From: Rhizopus sp. PT2906
Lineage: Eukaryota; Mucoromycota; Mucoromycetes; Mucorales; Rhizopodaceae
Assembly: GCA_025529335.1 (NCBI GenBank)
Contig: JAMYHX010000477.1
Span: 1-33,023, forward strand
Direction of reading: 5' to 3'
Length of the DNA: 33,023 bases
Of the stretch, positions 9,843 to 20,139 are shown one piece after another. The notes under the pieces are model-generated. The model was not told the origin of the DNA. It did no database searches and saw only the letters and a list, made by a program, of their open reading frames with translations. A program made the translations under genes and the position numbers. The first letter of the stretch is position 1. Each line of letters opens with the position of its first letter.

Positions 9843-11509
9843 TCAAATGGTATAGGGGAATTTTGTCCGAGGATGGAAACTCATGGAACACTCATCCTTC
9901 GGATAAGTAGTTGCAAATAACCAGATAGTATTTGAGTCTTGAGTAGGATAGTGCTTGAACTCAAGTCTTCTTGTTGCTTGAGCGATTGTAGACATGACAT
10001 GAAGAATAGCATATTCTTTACCAATGCAGAGATGAGGACCGTTACCAAACACCATAAAGTTCTTTGGATAATTTTCTGCTATACCCTCCGGTCCCCATCT
10101 GTCTGGATCAAATGATTCGGGATTAGGATAGGCAACTGGGTCATGAAGCGCGGGATAAGTAGTGGGAATGATCATTGAGTTGGCGGGAACAGTATAAGTG
10201 TCTGTGATAGGAAAATCCTTGTGTGTCTGATAGGGAACCATGAGCACAGGAGGCCGAAGACGGAGTGCTTCCTTGACGACTTGGCGAAGGTATGCAGATT
10301 TCTCCATGAGTTCAAGAGTTAGAGGCTGATTGGGGTCATCAGCACGTAATCTATCTTGTTCGTCATACACTCTCTTTAACACATCAGGATGATCAGCTAA
10401 AAGCTGGAAAGTCCAAGTGAGTGCAGAAGAAGTCGCATCCTGTGAAGCAAACAGGAAGGTTAAGATGGTTAAAGCAATCTCCCGATTTGTAAAGGCATGG
10501 GGTGCGGGTTTTCCCTTTTCCAGGCACTCTTTTTCATTTTCTTTCATAGCAATGAGCCAATTATCCAAAAGACATGTGGCTTCACCACCATTGTCTATAC
10601 GTATTCTAGCATCTTTAATGGACTCAATAAATGCGTCATAGATGTACTGTCGAGATTTCATAGCTCTGTGTATTTTGGTGCCAGGCAGAGGGTAAGGGAA
10701 ATTGACAAGTTCAAGGGCAGCTGTAATGTTGAAGTATTCTTCAGAGCATCTTTTTGCGACAGACTCTGGCATGAAATCTCCAAGAAAAACACGAAGCGAT
10801 GACTGCATGTTCAATTCTCTAAAGTCCCACTGGTATCTTCTGACTTTGCCCTCATGAGAGAGCCATTCATCAAAGAATGCTTGATAACACTTGTCCATGA
10901 TGGGTAAATAACCTCCGAGAGCATTTCTTTGAAAGAGAAATTTCAAGCCTTTGCGGTATTCAACATGCTGTTTTCCATCCATAAAGACCCAGTTATCATC
11001 TGTCAAGATATACCTCATGGAGTCAACTACAGCAGGTTGAACAAAGCTGGGTGAATTTAGTATTTTGCGACTAAATTCGCAGTTTGAAGCGATTACGATA
11101 AATCTATAATAGTTAAATTAATGGTTCGATATTTTTTATATCATTGTTACCTGTTAAAGACAGAGACACAAGACAAGTTACCACTTTTCCATTTCGAATT
11201 GTACTTGTCAAACGTTGGTTTCATTGAATCCATCAAGGATCCAATAAGGGGTACCTTAAACACTGGTCCTGGTAAGTGCTTCTTCTTTCTCTGGTAGTCA
11301 ATCTGTTCCCAAATCAAAAAGCCCGCGACAGCTGCTGTGGCTAATCCAATTGGAGTCACATATTTAGATTCAGTAAGGTTGTCGCCAACCACCTGTTTTA
11401 TTTGCTCGGCTGTCTCTTCTACAAATTTGCGAGCCTTATCCACAACAGTACTAAAGATAGACAATAAGTCACAAAAAAAGAAAAAGATCATTCTTCGTTA
11501 CCTGCTCAT
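9843..11509 (-). CDS. ERG5: Sterol C-22 desaturase, cytochrome P450 CYP61
   Basis: Exons 11509-11502 (8 nt: ATG AGC AG), 11450-11151 and 11103-9843 give 522 aa, the usual ERG5 size. A membrane helix (GLATAAVAGFLIW) is followed by the proline hinge HLPGP. The I-helix reads FASQDATSSALTW, the K-helix ExxR is KEALR, and the heme loop is FGNGPHLCIGKEYA with the axial Cys present. CYP61 inserts the C22-C23 double bond of the sterol side chain late in ergosterol synthesis, on the ER membrane with electrons from NADPH-P450 reductase. The tiny first exon is supported because joining it gives MSSTVVDKARKF with no frame break, whereas reading upstream through the intron gives an implausible Phe-rich start. 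This is the intact P450 of the window and a useful contrast to the decayed copy at 5662-6978. Confidence 0.95.
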
Positions 11510-11860
11510 GTCTTTTTAATTGACAATAAAAAGGAGAAGAAGAAAAAAAAAGTACTGTCAAGCTTATTTATATCTTTTGTCTCTGTTCTACCATGATTCG
11601 CTCTTTAAATTTGATAAAGGACAATCTTGTAATAACATAGCAATATCTTGATCGTTTTGATAATGTAAATGTGTCTTTATTGATACTGCTTCTTTATAGA
11701 CGAGCATTATAATTGAATGAGAGTCAGACAACAAAATGATCGACGCGTATGATTAAATAGGAATATACACTTTATATTATATGAATTGGATGCATAAATA
11801 AACACTTTATTGTGCTGAAAAGGGTGGTAATATCCAATATATCATACCACTTTTTTAATT
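11510..11860. other. ERG5 upstream region
   Basis: This 351-base gap holds the ERG5 promoter and the 3' end of the next minus-strand gene. A-rich runs lie at about 11531-11550. I see no coding sequence and no motif I would call as a sterol response element. Confidence 0.4.
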
Positions 11861-12502
11861 TCACGTTTTTTTTCTTTCCTCATGCCACCTTCTCCGTGCC
11901 TCTCTATCATAGAGCCATTTTTGCAACCAGTTTACCTTGGGATAAGAGATTATTTCGAAATTGATTGGTTCAGAGCATTCAGGATCTACAGCAAACGCAA
12001 TAGCTTCTTGAAATATGATTCGAACAGTGACTGTTCCATCAAAGATATTTCTATCCTGAATATCAATGCTATCCGTCGCATTTGAATTCACAAACATATT
12101 GTATTGTTTTGTCAGCTTTCGTTCATTCACTGGCTCAAACCGTGTCCAATATGTGTCTTGTGCGGATAAACTGTGTAGAACAGACGGTGACACGAGCGCT
12201 CTTCGAAAGCACCAAACAAGTCTTTTCTCACTACGTTTTGTTCTCTTCAGCCAGCGCCAGGGCCACATCATTGAGGAAACACCATCTTGACTTTTTTGGT
12301 TTTGTCGTATCTGACAAGAGAAACAACAAAAAGCTTGAGTGAAATAATCTGATAATTCCTTCAATGGTCGTTTGATATCATCTTTCCATCTCTTTGATCG
12401 AGTACTGGATGTACCATGTATCCTATGATTATCATTTGTATGAATGCTATCATGAGTTTCAGGCGTAGGATATAGAATGATATTTTGTCGTTGTTGTTGC
12501 AT
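11861..12502 (-). CDS. Hypothetical protein with WWE-like segment
   Basis: A single open frame of 213 aa from the ATG at 12500-12502. A longer frame extends upstream but its extra residues come from a TA repeat, so I do not use it. Features: polar, His/Ser-rich N-terminus; a Cys cluster (FCCFSC) near residue 60; a basic, Trp-rich stretch (MWPWRWLKRTKR); then TYWTRFEPVNERKLTKQY followed by alternating hydrophobic strands (TVTVRIIFQEAIAFAV) and a basic C-terminus. The TYWTRFEP..ERKLTKQY block recalls WWE-type domains, where a Trp and flanking residues recognise ligands or partners, but only weakly. Function unknown. Its neighbours give no hint. Confidence 0.6.
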   Translation of the reverse strand: MQQQRQNIILYPTPETHDSIHTNDNHRIHGTSSTRSKRWKDDIKRPLKELSDYFTQAFCCFSCQIRQNQKSQDGVSSMMWPWRWLKRTKRSEKRLVWCFRRALVSPSVLHSLSAQDTYWTRFEPVNERKLTKQYNMFVNSNATDSIDIQDRNIFDGTVTVRIIFQEAIAFAVDPECSEPINFEIISYPKVNWLQKWLYDREARRRWHEERKKT

Positions 12503-12904
12503 GGTGATAATATATAAATATATATATATATATATATACACTAGGAGAGCAAAAGAGAAAAAAAGCTATGGTGATCGGATTTAGATTTCAGTCTCTTTTT
12601 GGGGCGAAGTGGAACACAATGGTGAGACCAAATATGGAAACCATGTAATAAAAACTATGCTCCAGGAACAGAATGTTTACACTAATCACTGTAAAGCATT
12701 TGACAAATTAGGTTGATATATTGAATTACTGTTGGCATCACTACTTAATATTATACGTCATTATTAAGAACGAATTCAACGGGTAAGCATATTCATTTAT
12801 AAATCATTGTCTTTAGAGACATGTATGCATGCATGAAAGTGACCCTCTCTGTCTTTCTCTTTTAATGTCATGCAGTAGAAAATGGTTTGATGTATATACA
12901 AGGT
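12503..12904. other. Intergenic with TA microsatellite
   Basis: This is the promoter of the 11861-12502 gene and the 3' region of the Aven-like gene, both on the minus strand. A TA repeat occupies 12511-12538, immediately upstream of the chosen ATG, and may act as the TATA/AT-rich core or be part of the 5' UTR. No gene is seen in the rest. Confidence 0.45.
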
Positions 12905-14098
12905 TTATTCATCAAGTAAGTCATCCAGCCAAGCCTCATCATCCTTATTGTCTTCAACGATCACAGCTGTTGGTTTTTTCTTTATTGAACCAGGCTTAGG
13001 TAAGCTTGGTTTGTTCATAGGAGCATCATTGACTTGTGTATGAGCCAGTAGTTCGTCCAGGTCATCTGTGAGCTCATCTGTCTTTGTATCTTTCGTCTTT
13101 TCATTATTTACAGCATGCGATGGTTGTTCTGTTTCTACTGCAACTGGTCTGTTGACAGAAGGTGCCACGCGATGATTAGATCCATCATTTCTAAGGTATA
13201 TGCCTTCTGTCTTGTTTTGTAATGATTGTTGTTGTTGTTGTTGTTTATTAAACAATACATAACCTTTTGCATTTTTTGTAAATGCTGGGACGAAGGGTTT
13301 ATCAAGAACAATAGGTTGATATGTAAGAGCATCATGCACCTATTCACGGGAGAAAGGGAGTATTATTGATTTGTATTGTTGACCTTTTTGTTTAACTCAC
13401 GAGATCATTATCAGATTCTGATAGGCCAAGTAGTTGTTGTATATCTATGCTTCCAAATGCAGCCGTAAGTGATTTAAAGTCAATCTCTAATAACTACATT
13501 TTCATATACAAGTTGTCAGTTTGGGATGCTTACACATTCTCTCTCTTTCTCTCTCTTACATTTTGTTTTTGCTGCATGATATCTTTTTCAAACAATTGCT
13601 CTTCTTTAAATTTGAAAAACGTTGAACTCCCTTCATCTATTTGTGCGTTGTATAAATATAAGCAAATGTCTATCAGGAAAAGGGCTTGGTTTACCTGTAT
13701 TTTCTAGCATGGACACTAGATCAGTAGTTTCACGATCTATTCCTAATTCAGCATCTTTCTCCAAGCGATCTAAAGAAAAAAAAGTAAGCTTTTATATAAG
13801 TACTATCTTTATATATAATACCTTGTTCTGTTTCTTCTTCATATCGATCATAATTTGATACAAGCTTTCTTCGAGAGTACTTTGCCTGCATCTTTTTCCT
13901 TTCCTCTCTTTCTTCTTCTGTTTCCTCATTGAAGTCTCCATTTCGTCTACGAATGGCAGTAATACCAACACCACGATCTTTGGCTTTAGCTGCCTTTCTA
14001 CGTGCTTCAGCTATTTCTGCTGCAGCATGATCTCCTTGTTGTTTTTTGCGTACTTGATATTTACGCGATTCTTTTGCTTTATGCTCGTCCGGTCTCAT
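12905..14098 (-). CDS. AVEN: Aven-like protein
   Basis: Exons 14098-13822, 13769-13695, 13636-13560, 13493-13401 and 13339-12905 give 318 aa. The N-terminus is basic and Ala/Arg-rich (HAAAEIAEARRKAAKAKDRG), followed by YSRRKLVSNYDRYEEE, the best family landmark. Then come a short SSTFFKFKEEQ block and a helical LLEIDFKSL..LLGLSE region. A poly-Gln run and a disordered part precede the acidic end EAWLDDLLDE, which mirrors the C-terminal ELEDWLD of animal Aven. Animal Aven restrains caspase activation through Bcl-xL/Apaf-1 and activates ATM; in a fungus without those caspase circuits, a checkpoint or RNA/translation role is more likely. Identity rests on the landmark motifs and their order, as the middle is poorly conserved. 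It shares a 228-bp divergent promoter with the pyrophosphatase gene. Confidence 0.75.
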
Positions 14099-14326
14099 AA
14101 AATATAATTTAAAAAAAGGTAGGCGAACCTATGGCGGTAAAAATAAAAATGGCCGATACATTTTTACCTTAATTGGAAAGTGTATCCAACTATGACAAGC
14201 AGAATTTTCTACTGCCCAAGGTTAAAATAGCAAGTTATTTTTTATTGGTCGAATTTAGTTGTCACTTTGGTATACATTAAGGGAAGAAGAAAAAAAGAGG
14301 GGGGGGGGGGGCAAGGGCTTTTCATC
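14099..14326. promoter_or_regulatory. Divergent promoter, Aven-like / pyrophosphatase
   Basis: The two start codons face away from each other over 228 bases. A perfect 9-bp inverted repeat, GGTAAAAAT at 14136-14144 and ATTTTTACC at 14160-14168, lies in the Aven-proximal part with a 15-base spacer. A run of 13 G (14299-14311) precedes the pyrophosphatase ATG. No experimental evidence for either element. Confidence 0.4.
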
Positions 14327-15709
14327 ATGAATTTTCTGACAACTGTCAAACTCTCTTCTCCTATTATTCGTCTCGGTAGATATTATTCCTCTTTATATAG
14401 ACCAGTTGTCACTGGAAAACAGTTTACAGAGTCATTCCGCGTTTATCTCGGTAACTTTTTATAAATACCCTTTATAACAGATTTTGAATTCACCCATTAT
14501 ATCAAACAAAAAAAGAGAAGGATGGCAAAATAATATCACCTTTTCATGACATTCCACTTTATGTTGATCCTTCTGAAAAGAGCATTGTTAACATGGTTGT
14601 TGAGATTCCAAGATGGACAAATGCTAAAGTCGAAGTAAAAAAGTTTCTATAGATCGTACTTGATGTTATGCTGATCATAAATGTACATGTGTGTGTATTT
14701 GTATGTGTGTCAATAATAGGTTGTCAATAATGAGAAATTCAATCCTTTGATGCAAGATATCAAAAAAGGAAAGCCAAGATTTGTCCGTAACTGTTTCCCT
14801 CATAAAGGTTATATCTGGAACTATGGCGCATTGCCACAGGTACACACACAAATTACAGAGAAATAGTCTCATGGTTTATCTAAAGTATTAAAGACATGGG
14901 AAGACCCCACTTGTCTACATAGCGAGACTGGAGCCAGAGGAGATAATGATCCTATTGACGCTATTGAAATCGGAGAAGGTGTAGCTAAGCGAGGAGAGGT
15001 AAAGCAGGTCAAAGTGTTGGGTATTATGGCCATGCTGGATCAAGGAGAGACCGATTGGAAGGTTGTGGTCATTGATACAAAGGACCCTATGGCAGCCAAA
15101 TTGAATGGTAACGACGACGGATAAATAGAAAAGAATAGTACCTTAATCTTAGCTTGTAGACATTGATGACGTGAAAAAGCACTATCCGGGATTATTAGAT
15201 GCTACAAAGCATTGGTTTGAAGTATACAAGATTCCTGATGGAAAAGAAAGAAATGAATTTGCTTTCAATGGCGAATGCAAGGATAAAGTAATGTATAGTC
15301 TATTTTCTTATTATTCCCATTAACTCCTTTATTAGGCTTACGCTAACTGCATTATTGCTGAAACTCATGAAGCATGGCAGAAACTGATTCACGCCAAAAT
15401 TCCACACAAGACAGAGACTTATAATATAAGTGTGTAAGTGATTAAAGTAAAAAAAAAAATAAAATAAAAAAATAAAAAAATAAAAAAATAAAAAAAAAAA
15501 TCATGTTCTTATTTATTTTTCCTAGAGAAAATACGTCTGTTGAAGGATCACCATTTAGAGTAGAAAGTGAACCTCTTAAAATGACGGTAGGAATAGGGGG
15601 GAATCATTAACAAAAGAATGAAAGATTAATGAGATCTATATAGGAAACACATGAAGTTGTGCGAGAGGAGGATAGTGAAGACTATAATGGCAAGTGGTAT
15701 TTTGTTTAA
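14327..15709 (+). CDS. PPA2: Mitochondrial inorganic pyrophosphatase
   Basis: Exons 14327-14450, 14516-14634, 14720-14839, 14894-15107, 15160-15287, 15336-15433, 15526-15586 and 15644-15709 give 309 aa. It hydrolyses pyrophosphate to two phosphates with Mg2+, pulling biosynthetic reactions forward. The family I core is plain: SPFHDIPL, VEIPRW.NAK, KGYIWNYGALPQTWEDP and the signature DNDPID. The N-terminus (MNFLTTVKLSSPIIRLGRYYSS) is basic, hydroxylated and without acidic residues, the form of a mitochondrial presequence, so this is the PPA2 rather than cytosolic type. The ATG at 14327 is used; an upstream in-frame start would read through the G run. The seventh exon starts after a 92-nt intron dominated by A runs. 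The gene ends 44 bases from the convergent CCDC25 homologue. Confidence 0.93.
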
Positions 15710-15753
15710 AATAAAGCAAAGTATCATCTTTTTTATAAATTTTGTATACATTT
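15710..15753. terminator. 44-bp shared 3' gap of a convergent pair
   Basis: The stop codons of the pyrophosphatase (+) and the CCDC25 homologue (-) are 44 bases apart. AATAAA at 15710-15715 immediately follows the pyrophosphatase stop. The transcripts almost certainly overlap at their 3' ends. Confidence 0.45.
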
Positions 15754-16616
15754 TTACATAAAATCCTCTTCAGCGGCATTAATATCTTCAACTTCTGTTT
15801 CTCTCCAATTGCTCTTCATCAAAGATGGATCAAATAAATCATTAATTTCTTTTTCGGCCTTTCTCTTTTCTTCGGCTAATCTTCGAGCTTCTTCTTTCTG
15901 AGCAAATTCATCCGCACGAGCCTTTTTTCTATCCATCTTTTCTCTTTGAATCTTTTCCTGCATTAAATCAGGATATCGCTCCACCTTGGTCTTATTCAAT
16001 CTGTTCACAACCTCATTGATTCTTTTTTCAACATGCACTCGTTTCACCTTTTTATGATTATGGAAAGTGACTTGACCTGTTTCCATGCCAGGTGTCTTTT
16101 TTAAGTTATCCCATGGTGTATAGATAACCGTGATGTTGTTTTTTTTATTTCCTTCGATACTGTTGGCTTTTACCAGTTGAGCACAATCATCAACCACTTC
16201 AGGTGGAATATCGAGCCATGTCTGTCCAGGTTGTAAACGGACATACACGTGGGCGCTAGAGAGTTTGTCAACATGAAACTACCAAATTAGCCAACCCTTT
16301 CTTTCTTTCTTTCTTTATATGATTACCCTAAAGCAATGTAAGAAAAGGTCATTATTATTATTATTATTTTGATTCCTCACCAAACATCTTCAGGGAATCC
16401 ATACTTGATCAAATCTTCATCTGTATTTTTATAGTTAAAAGGGTTGTCTCTCTTTTATTTCATATTTTATCATTACTTTCAAACTTGTCTTTTCCCATAT
16501 AAATGGTAGCAGGTGGGTCAACAACTATAAAACATGTCAAAATGATGTAAATTCTAAGACCTTCTTCAAGGAAAGGGAAAAAAAAACTTACCATTGCTAG
16601 TGAAATACAACACCAT
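15754..16616 (-). CDS. CCDC25: CCDC25/Jlp2 homologue, NFACT-R domain
   Basis: Exons 16616-16592, 16524-16477, 16420-16381, 16327 (one base) and 16278-15754 give 212 aa. The protein matches CCDC25 over its length: MVLYFTSN, TIYMGKDKFENEDLIKYG, PEDVWFHVDKLSSAHVYVRL, CAQLVKANSIEG, VIYTPWDNLKKT, TKVERYPDL and a highly charged helical C-terminus. The NFACT-R (DUF814) fold is shared with ribosome quality-control factors such as Rqc2/NEMF. Yeast Jlp2 is the fungal counterpart. Human CCDC25 is known as a surface DNA sensor, which need not apply here. Oddity: PEDV (ending with TG) and FHVDK cannot be joined in frame by one GT-AG intron without losing the conserved Trp. Two ordinary introns (16328-16380 and 16279-16326) flanking a single G at 16327 restore TGG = Trp38 and the frame. 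Confidence 0.88.
16327..16327 (-). other. Predicted one-nucleotide exon
   Basis: Read on the minus strand the context is CTTTAG-G-GTAATC. The left intron (16328-16380, 53 nt) starts GTGAGG, has a CTTAC branch-like site and ends TTTAG. The right intron (16279-16326, 48 nt) starts GTAATC, has CTAAT and ends GGTAG. The single G completes TGG, the Trp conserved in the W-F-H-V block. The evidence is structural and by family conservation only. Confidence 0.6.
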
Positions 16617-17208
16617 TTTGAACAAACTGATAGAAAAAAAAAAAAAAAAAAAAAAAAGAAAGTGAAAAATTTCTATGTGCAAGATCAGCGGCTGTCAATT
16701 ACTTAGCCAATCAATTGGTTGGCTGAACAGTCTATACTTCCCTATGTCCGTAGGAGAAAAAAGAAGAAGGAGAGGTAGGCACCGAATGACCTTAAGTACT
16801 ATCTAATTAGTAAAAACTACTCAATGTAAGATCTGGAAAGTAAAATACAAAAAGTTTACTGCATTCTCTCGAATTTCATTTCACTCCTGCATGATTAAAA
16901 TGAAGGTATTACTGTTGGTATTTAGCAATCAAACAGGTTCCTAGGATATTGCATAAGGCAAAGTTTAACTTTCTATTTATACTTTAGTGATACTAGCAAT
17001 ACTTTGACATCTCTTTTCTTTCCCCTTTTGACACAAAGAGAGAGATATTGCAAAGTTAAGCTCATACACAATACTAAAAATAGTGTGTCATATTGAGTTT
17101 ATACTTCTCCCTGTTGAAATAGATGTCATAGTTACATTAAAAGAGATCTACATACATGACATTTATGGAAACAAGCACTGATAAAGTTATCTCCAAGTGG
17201 ATCCATAT

Positions 17209-17210
<2 letters not shown>

Positions 17211-17246
<36 letters not shown>
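17211..17246. repeat. Poly(T) tract, 36 bases
   Basis: Uninterrupted run of T in the gene-free region. It is not next to a recognisable retroelement, target-site duplication or gene end, so I treat it as a simple homopolymer. Its length in the assembly may be inaccurate. Confidence 0.85.
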
Positions 17247-17247
<1 letters not shown>

Positions 17248-18351
17248 TTTGCTGTACATCAAAGTCCTTTGAGCCGTTCAAATGCACATGTTTAGGTGCA
17301 AAAGCAACCCTCATGCATAGCTTTACCCTTTCTTCCACAATACAAAAATAGTTAAACCCGAATTGAATTCCCTTTTGAACGCTATGTAGAAACCTGGATC
17401 CATTTTTTTTTTTCTTTCCTTGTTTTTATCTTTGGAAGGGAGACAAGTTGTTTCTCCTAAAATCAAATTTTTTGACTAATGGAGTATGAAGGCAACCTTT
17501 TCTGGAAAAAAGATCTTTTTTTTTTTCTTTGCAGCAATGGGCCACCACCGTTTGTTCCCGAGAAAGATAAAAGAGAGATAAAAAGAGAAAGAGAGAAGGA
17601 GGTGCAAGTTTTTAAGGAGTCAAGTCGTAAAAAAAGGAGTTACCTGAACTAGAACTGAATTGCATTAAGGTAAGCAAATCCAAATTCCCTCAAGATTTTT
17701 TGATATTTAAAAAAGTAAATGAAACCGTGAGCAGGTATGCGCTCGGTCCTATCCCGTACTTTCTCAATTATTCTATTTATTGCCGATAATCCCCACGTAA
17801 AGCAAGCTCATCCCCTCCTCCTCCCCCCCCCTCTCTCTCTCTCTTTTTCTCTCTCACCGTAAGCCTTCAACGCTCTACACCGAGGGGACTCCTTAGCAAT
17901 ATTTATCTTATCAGACTGATCATTGACCAAAGACAGATATACCAAGTGTCCGTGTGTGTGTGTGTGTACATGTTCATGTTGCTCCTTGTAGATTCCTTTT
18001 TGAGAAATAAAATCAAAATTTAAAGTAGATCTTATTAAAATAATTAAAAAGAATCCCAATTTATGGATTTTACTTTTGATCTAATGTAGTACTACCAAAC
18101 AACTCTATAAACATTAAATAGGAACAATGTCTATTCATCAGGAGCTGTGCAAAATAGTTCACCCTGTTCCCTGCAGCCACAATCAAGATATGAAAAATTG
18201 AAATGCCTAATCACCTAAAATAGAACAGACTCAGCCTTTTTCCTTTTTTTTCAGGTAATAAGGATGTGTGCAAATATGCCTTTCATGTTCATTCTATTGA
18301 GCGCCTCCTTACATTAACAAGAAGGAAACAAGTCTTGTGAAACATTATCAT

Positions 18352-18352
<1 letters not shown>

Positions 18353-18398
<46 letters not shown>
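18353..18398. repeat. Poly(T) tract, 46 bases
   Basis: Longest homopolymer in the window, followed directly by AGC. If it were the poly(A) tail of a minus-strand retrocopy, coding-like sequence should lie to the right; none is seen up to the homeodomain gene. Simple tract; length uncertain. Confidence 0.85.
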
Positions 18399-18400
<2 letters not shown>

Positions 18401-19092
18401 CTTTTATGAATCCAATACGGTGGGAAGAAAAGAACGAGGAGGAAAGGGAATAGGTTGTAAAAAAAAAAAGACATTTAGACTTTCAAATTGGCAAACCTTA
18501 TTTATGATAAAGTATCAATAGAGTTTGCCAACAATAGCTCTATTTTTTATATAATTAAAATATTCTAATCTCTTCTATTTGAACATAGACCTTTTTTTTT
18601 TTAAAGGTATGCCGACTTTTTGCATCAGGAACTTTTTGAATATGCATAAAGAATGATTTGATATCAAAAAGAAAGGGCAAATGTACGCGTGATTTTGCTC
18701 ACAAAAGAAGACTTTATTTTTTCATTTGAGCAAAGTTATAATTGAATAAATAAACAAGACAAAAGCACAAACAAAAAGCAATAGCAGGCAAAACAATATT
18801 TTAAAAGGCAATGCAGCTTATGTAAAAGAAAAAAAAAAAAATACCGGATGGAATGAACTAGGTTCTGCATATACAAGAGAGGAGAGAGAGAAAAGAGGAG
18901 AAGAGGGGGAGAAAGAGGGGGGGCATATGACTATTATGACATAAAATGACAAACAATGAACAACCATAAGAAATCAAGGATATACAAAAATAAAAAATAA
19001 ACAATAAGAAATATAATGATAGAAAGGGCATGATGAAATGGGGTTTTGCTATAAGATATCATCTTGTTTGTTGCTTGGTTTTGAGATACTGA

Positions 19093-19665
19093 TTAGAAAT
19101 CTTTATAATGAAAGTGATCAACAGAACCTGGACTGGGGAATGAGATACTGGATGGGCTATGCAATGGCTGACAGCAATGATTTGAGGGAAGTCTTAAGGG
19201 AGGTAAAGAAACCTTTGATTGGTTCTGTAACTGATGGAAAGAGATATCAGATGTGGGCGAAGTAGGTGGAGAGATAGGTGGAAGATAATAGTATGATGAT
19301 TCTTGAGCACCTTGACGTCCTCGATTGCGGAGGGCTTGGCGCTTATTTTGGAACCAGATCTGAACTGTACGAGGACTCATCCCAAGCTGCTTTCCGAGTG
19401 CTCTACGAACTTCAGTGGATGGAAAATAGGTTTGACTGAAAACACGGTTCAAGACAGCTAATTGATCGGGTGATGCTCTCTTTCTTTTCACTTTCAGGTC
19501 AGTGCGCTGTTGATGATCATCAAACGAGGTTGGTGAGAGTGGGGGAGATGATAAGAGGTTAGCAATGTTAATTTTTGATGAAGTAGGTGCTTTGTGATGA
19601 GTGTAAACAGTGTTGGCTTCCAAGCAAAGCTCTGAAAGAGAAGGTAAGGTGCAGCTAGGATACAT
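19093..19665 (-). CDS. Homeodomain transcription factor
   Basis: Single exon of 190 aa from the ATG giving MYPSCTLPSL. An in-frame ATG 26 codons earlier would add a very hydrophobic, AT-derived stretch unlike a nuclear protein, so I use the inner start; the upstream codons may form part of the 5' leader. A homeodomain lies at about 59-117: KVKRKRASPDQLAVLNRVF, FPSTEVRRALGKQLGMSPRTVQIWFQNKRQALRNRGR. Recognition-helix residues W104, F105, N107 and R109 are intact, and it is of the typical (non-TALE) length. The flanks are Ser/Pro-rich (LSSPPLSPTS; PPISPPTSPTSD) and probably act in activation or as phosphorylation sites. Fungal relatives include Phx1/YOX1-like regulators of stationary phase, morphology or cell cycle; the target is unknown. 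It is short for the family. Confidence 0.85.
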   Translation of the reverse strand: MYPSCTLPSLSELCLEANTVYTHHKAPTSSKINIANLLSSPPLSPTSFDDHQQRTDLKVKRKRASPDQLAVLNRVFSQTYFPSTEVRRALGKQLGMSPRTVQIWFQNKRQALRNRGRQGAQESSYYYLPPISPPTSPTSDISFHQLQNQSKVSLPPLRLPSNHCCQPLHSPSSISFPSPGSVDHFHYKDF

Positions 19666-20139
19666 GATGAAAGAAATGAAAAAGACAAGTGAATTTAATA
19701 AAAAACAAATTGACAATAAAAAGGATACACTATTTATATACATGTCAACAAGAAATCTGACCCCCCTTCAACTCAGGCTACAGTGAGTTCAAGGTTATAG
19801 AGTAAAGAAACAGCAAAATAAAGGGATTAACCGTGATTTTTCCTTTTTTGATCAGGTCTGAGTGTTGTCTTTCCCTGTATTATAAATCCAGTTTAGGTAT
19901 TAACAATTGTCAACACAAGCAATAATACTAGCAAGATTTACATACTCCTCTTTCCTTTCACCCCCTTTTTTAAGCTCCTGTTTGAAAGATTAATATATTG
20001 AATGATTAGGAGAATAGTTTATAAAGAGAGAGAGAGAGAGAGAGAGAGACAATCACAGCCAAATAAAACAAACAAACGAACTTAGACAAAGGAGTTTAAT
20101 AAAAAAGGGGGGTTAATGTAATACAGCCATAAAGAATAG
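19666..20139. other. Homeodomain gene upstream region
   Basis: This holds the 5' leader and promoter of the homeodomain gene and the 3' end of BUD13. Besides the hydrophobic upstream in-frame codons (19666-19743), it has a GA repeat at 20025-20049 and short A/T runs. No other gene is visible. Confidence 0.45.

Larger units (their letters stand above)
16617..19092. other. 2.5-kb gene-free, homopolymer-rich region
   Basis: The largest non-coding block of the window, between the 5' end of the CCDC25 homologue and the 3' end of the homeodomain gene (both minus strand). No frame has family-like composition, and I find no tRNA, rRNA or snRNA signature. It holds A24 (16634-16657), T36 (17211-17246) and T46 (18353-18398), a C/CT-rich run (about 17813-17855) and a short GT repeat (about 17952-17967). 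It could carry regulatory DNA or an unrecognised non-coding transcript; nothing in the sequence proves either. Confidence 0.5.

Noticed and set aside
17808..18059. Open frame of 83 codons on the minus strand
   Set aside because: It consists largely of repeat-derived residues (HTHTH, EREKERERGGG) with no family-like pattern.
19666..19743. Upstream ATG of the homeodomain gene as a signal peptide
   Set aside because: A secretory signal on a DNA-binding homeodomain protein is implausible; the hydrophobicity stems from AT-rich leader sequence.
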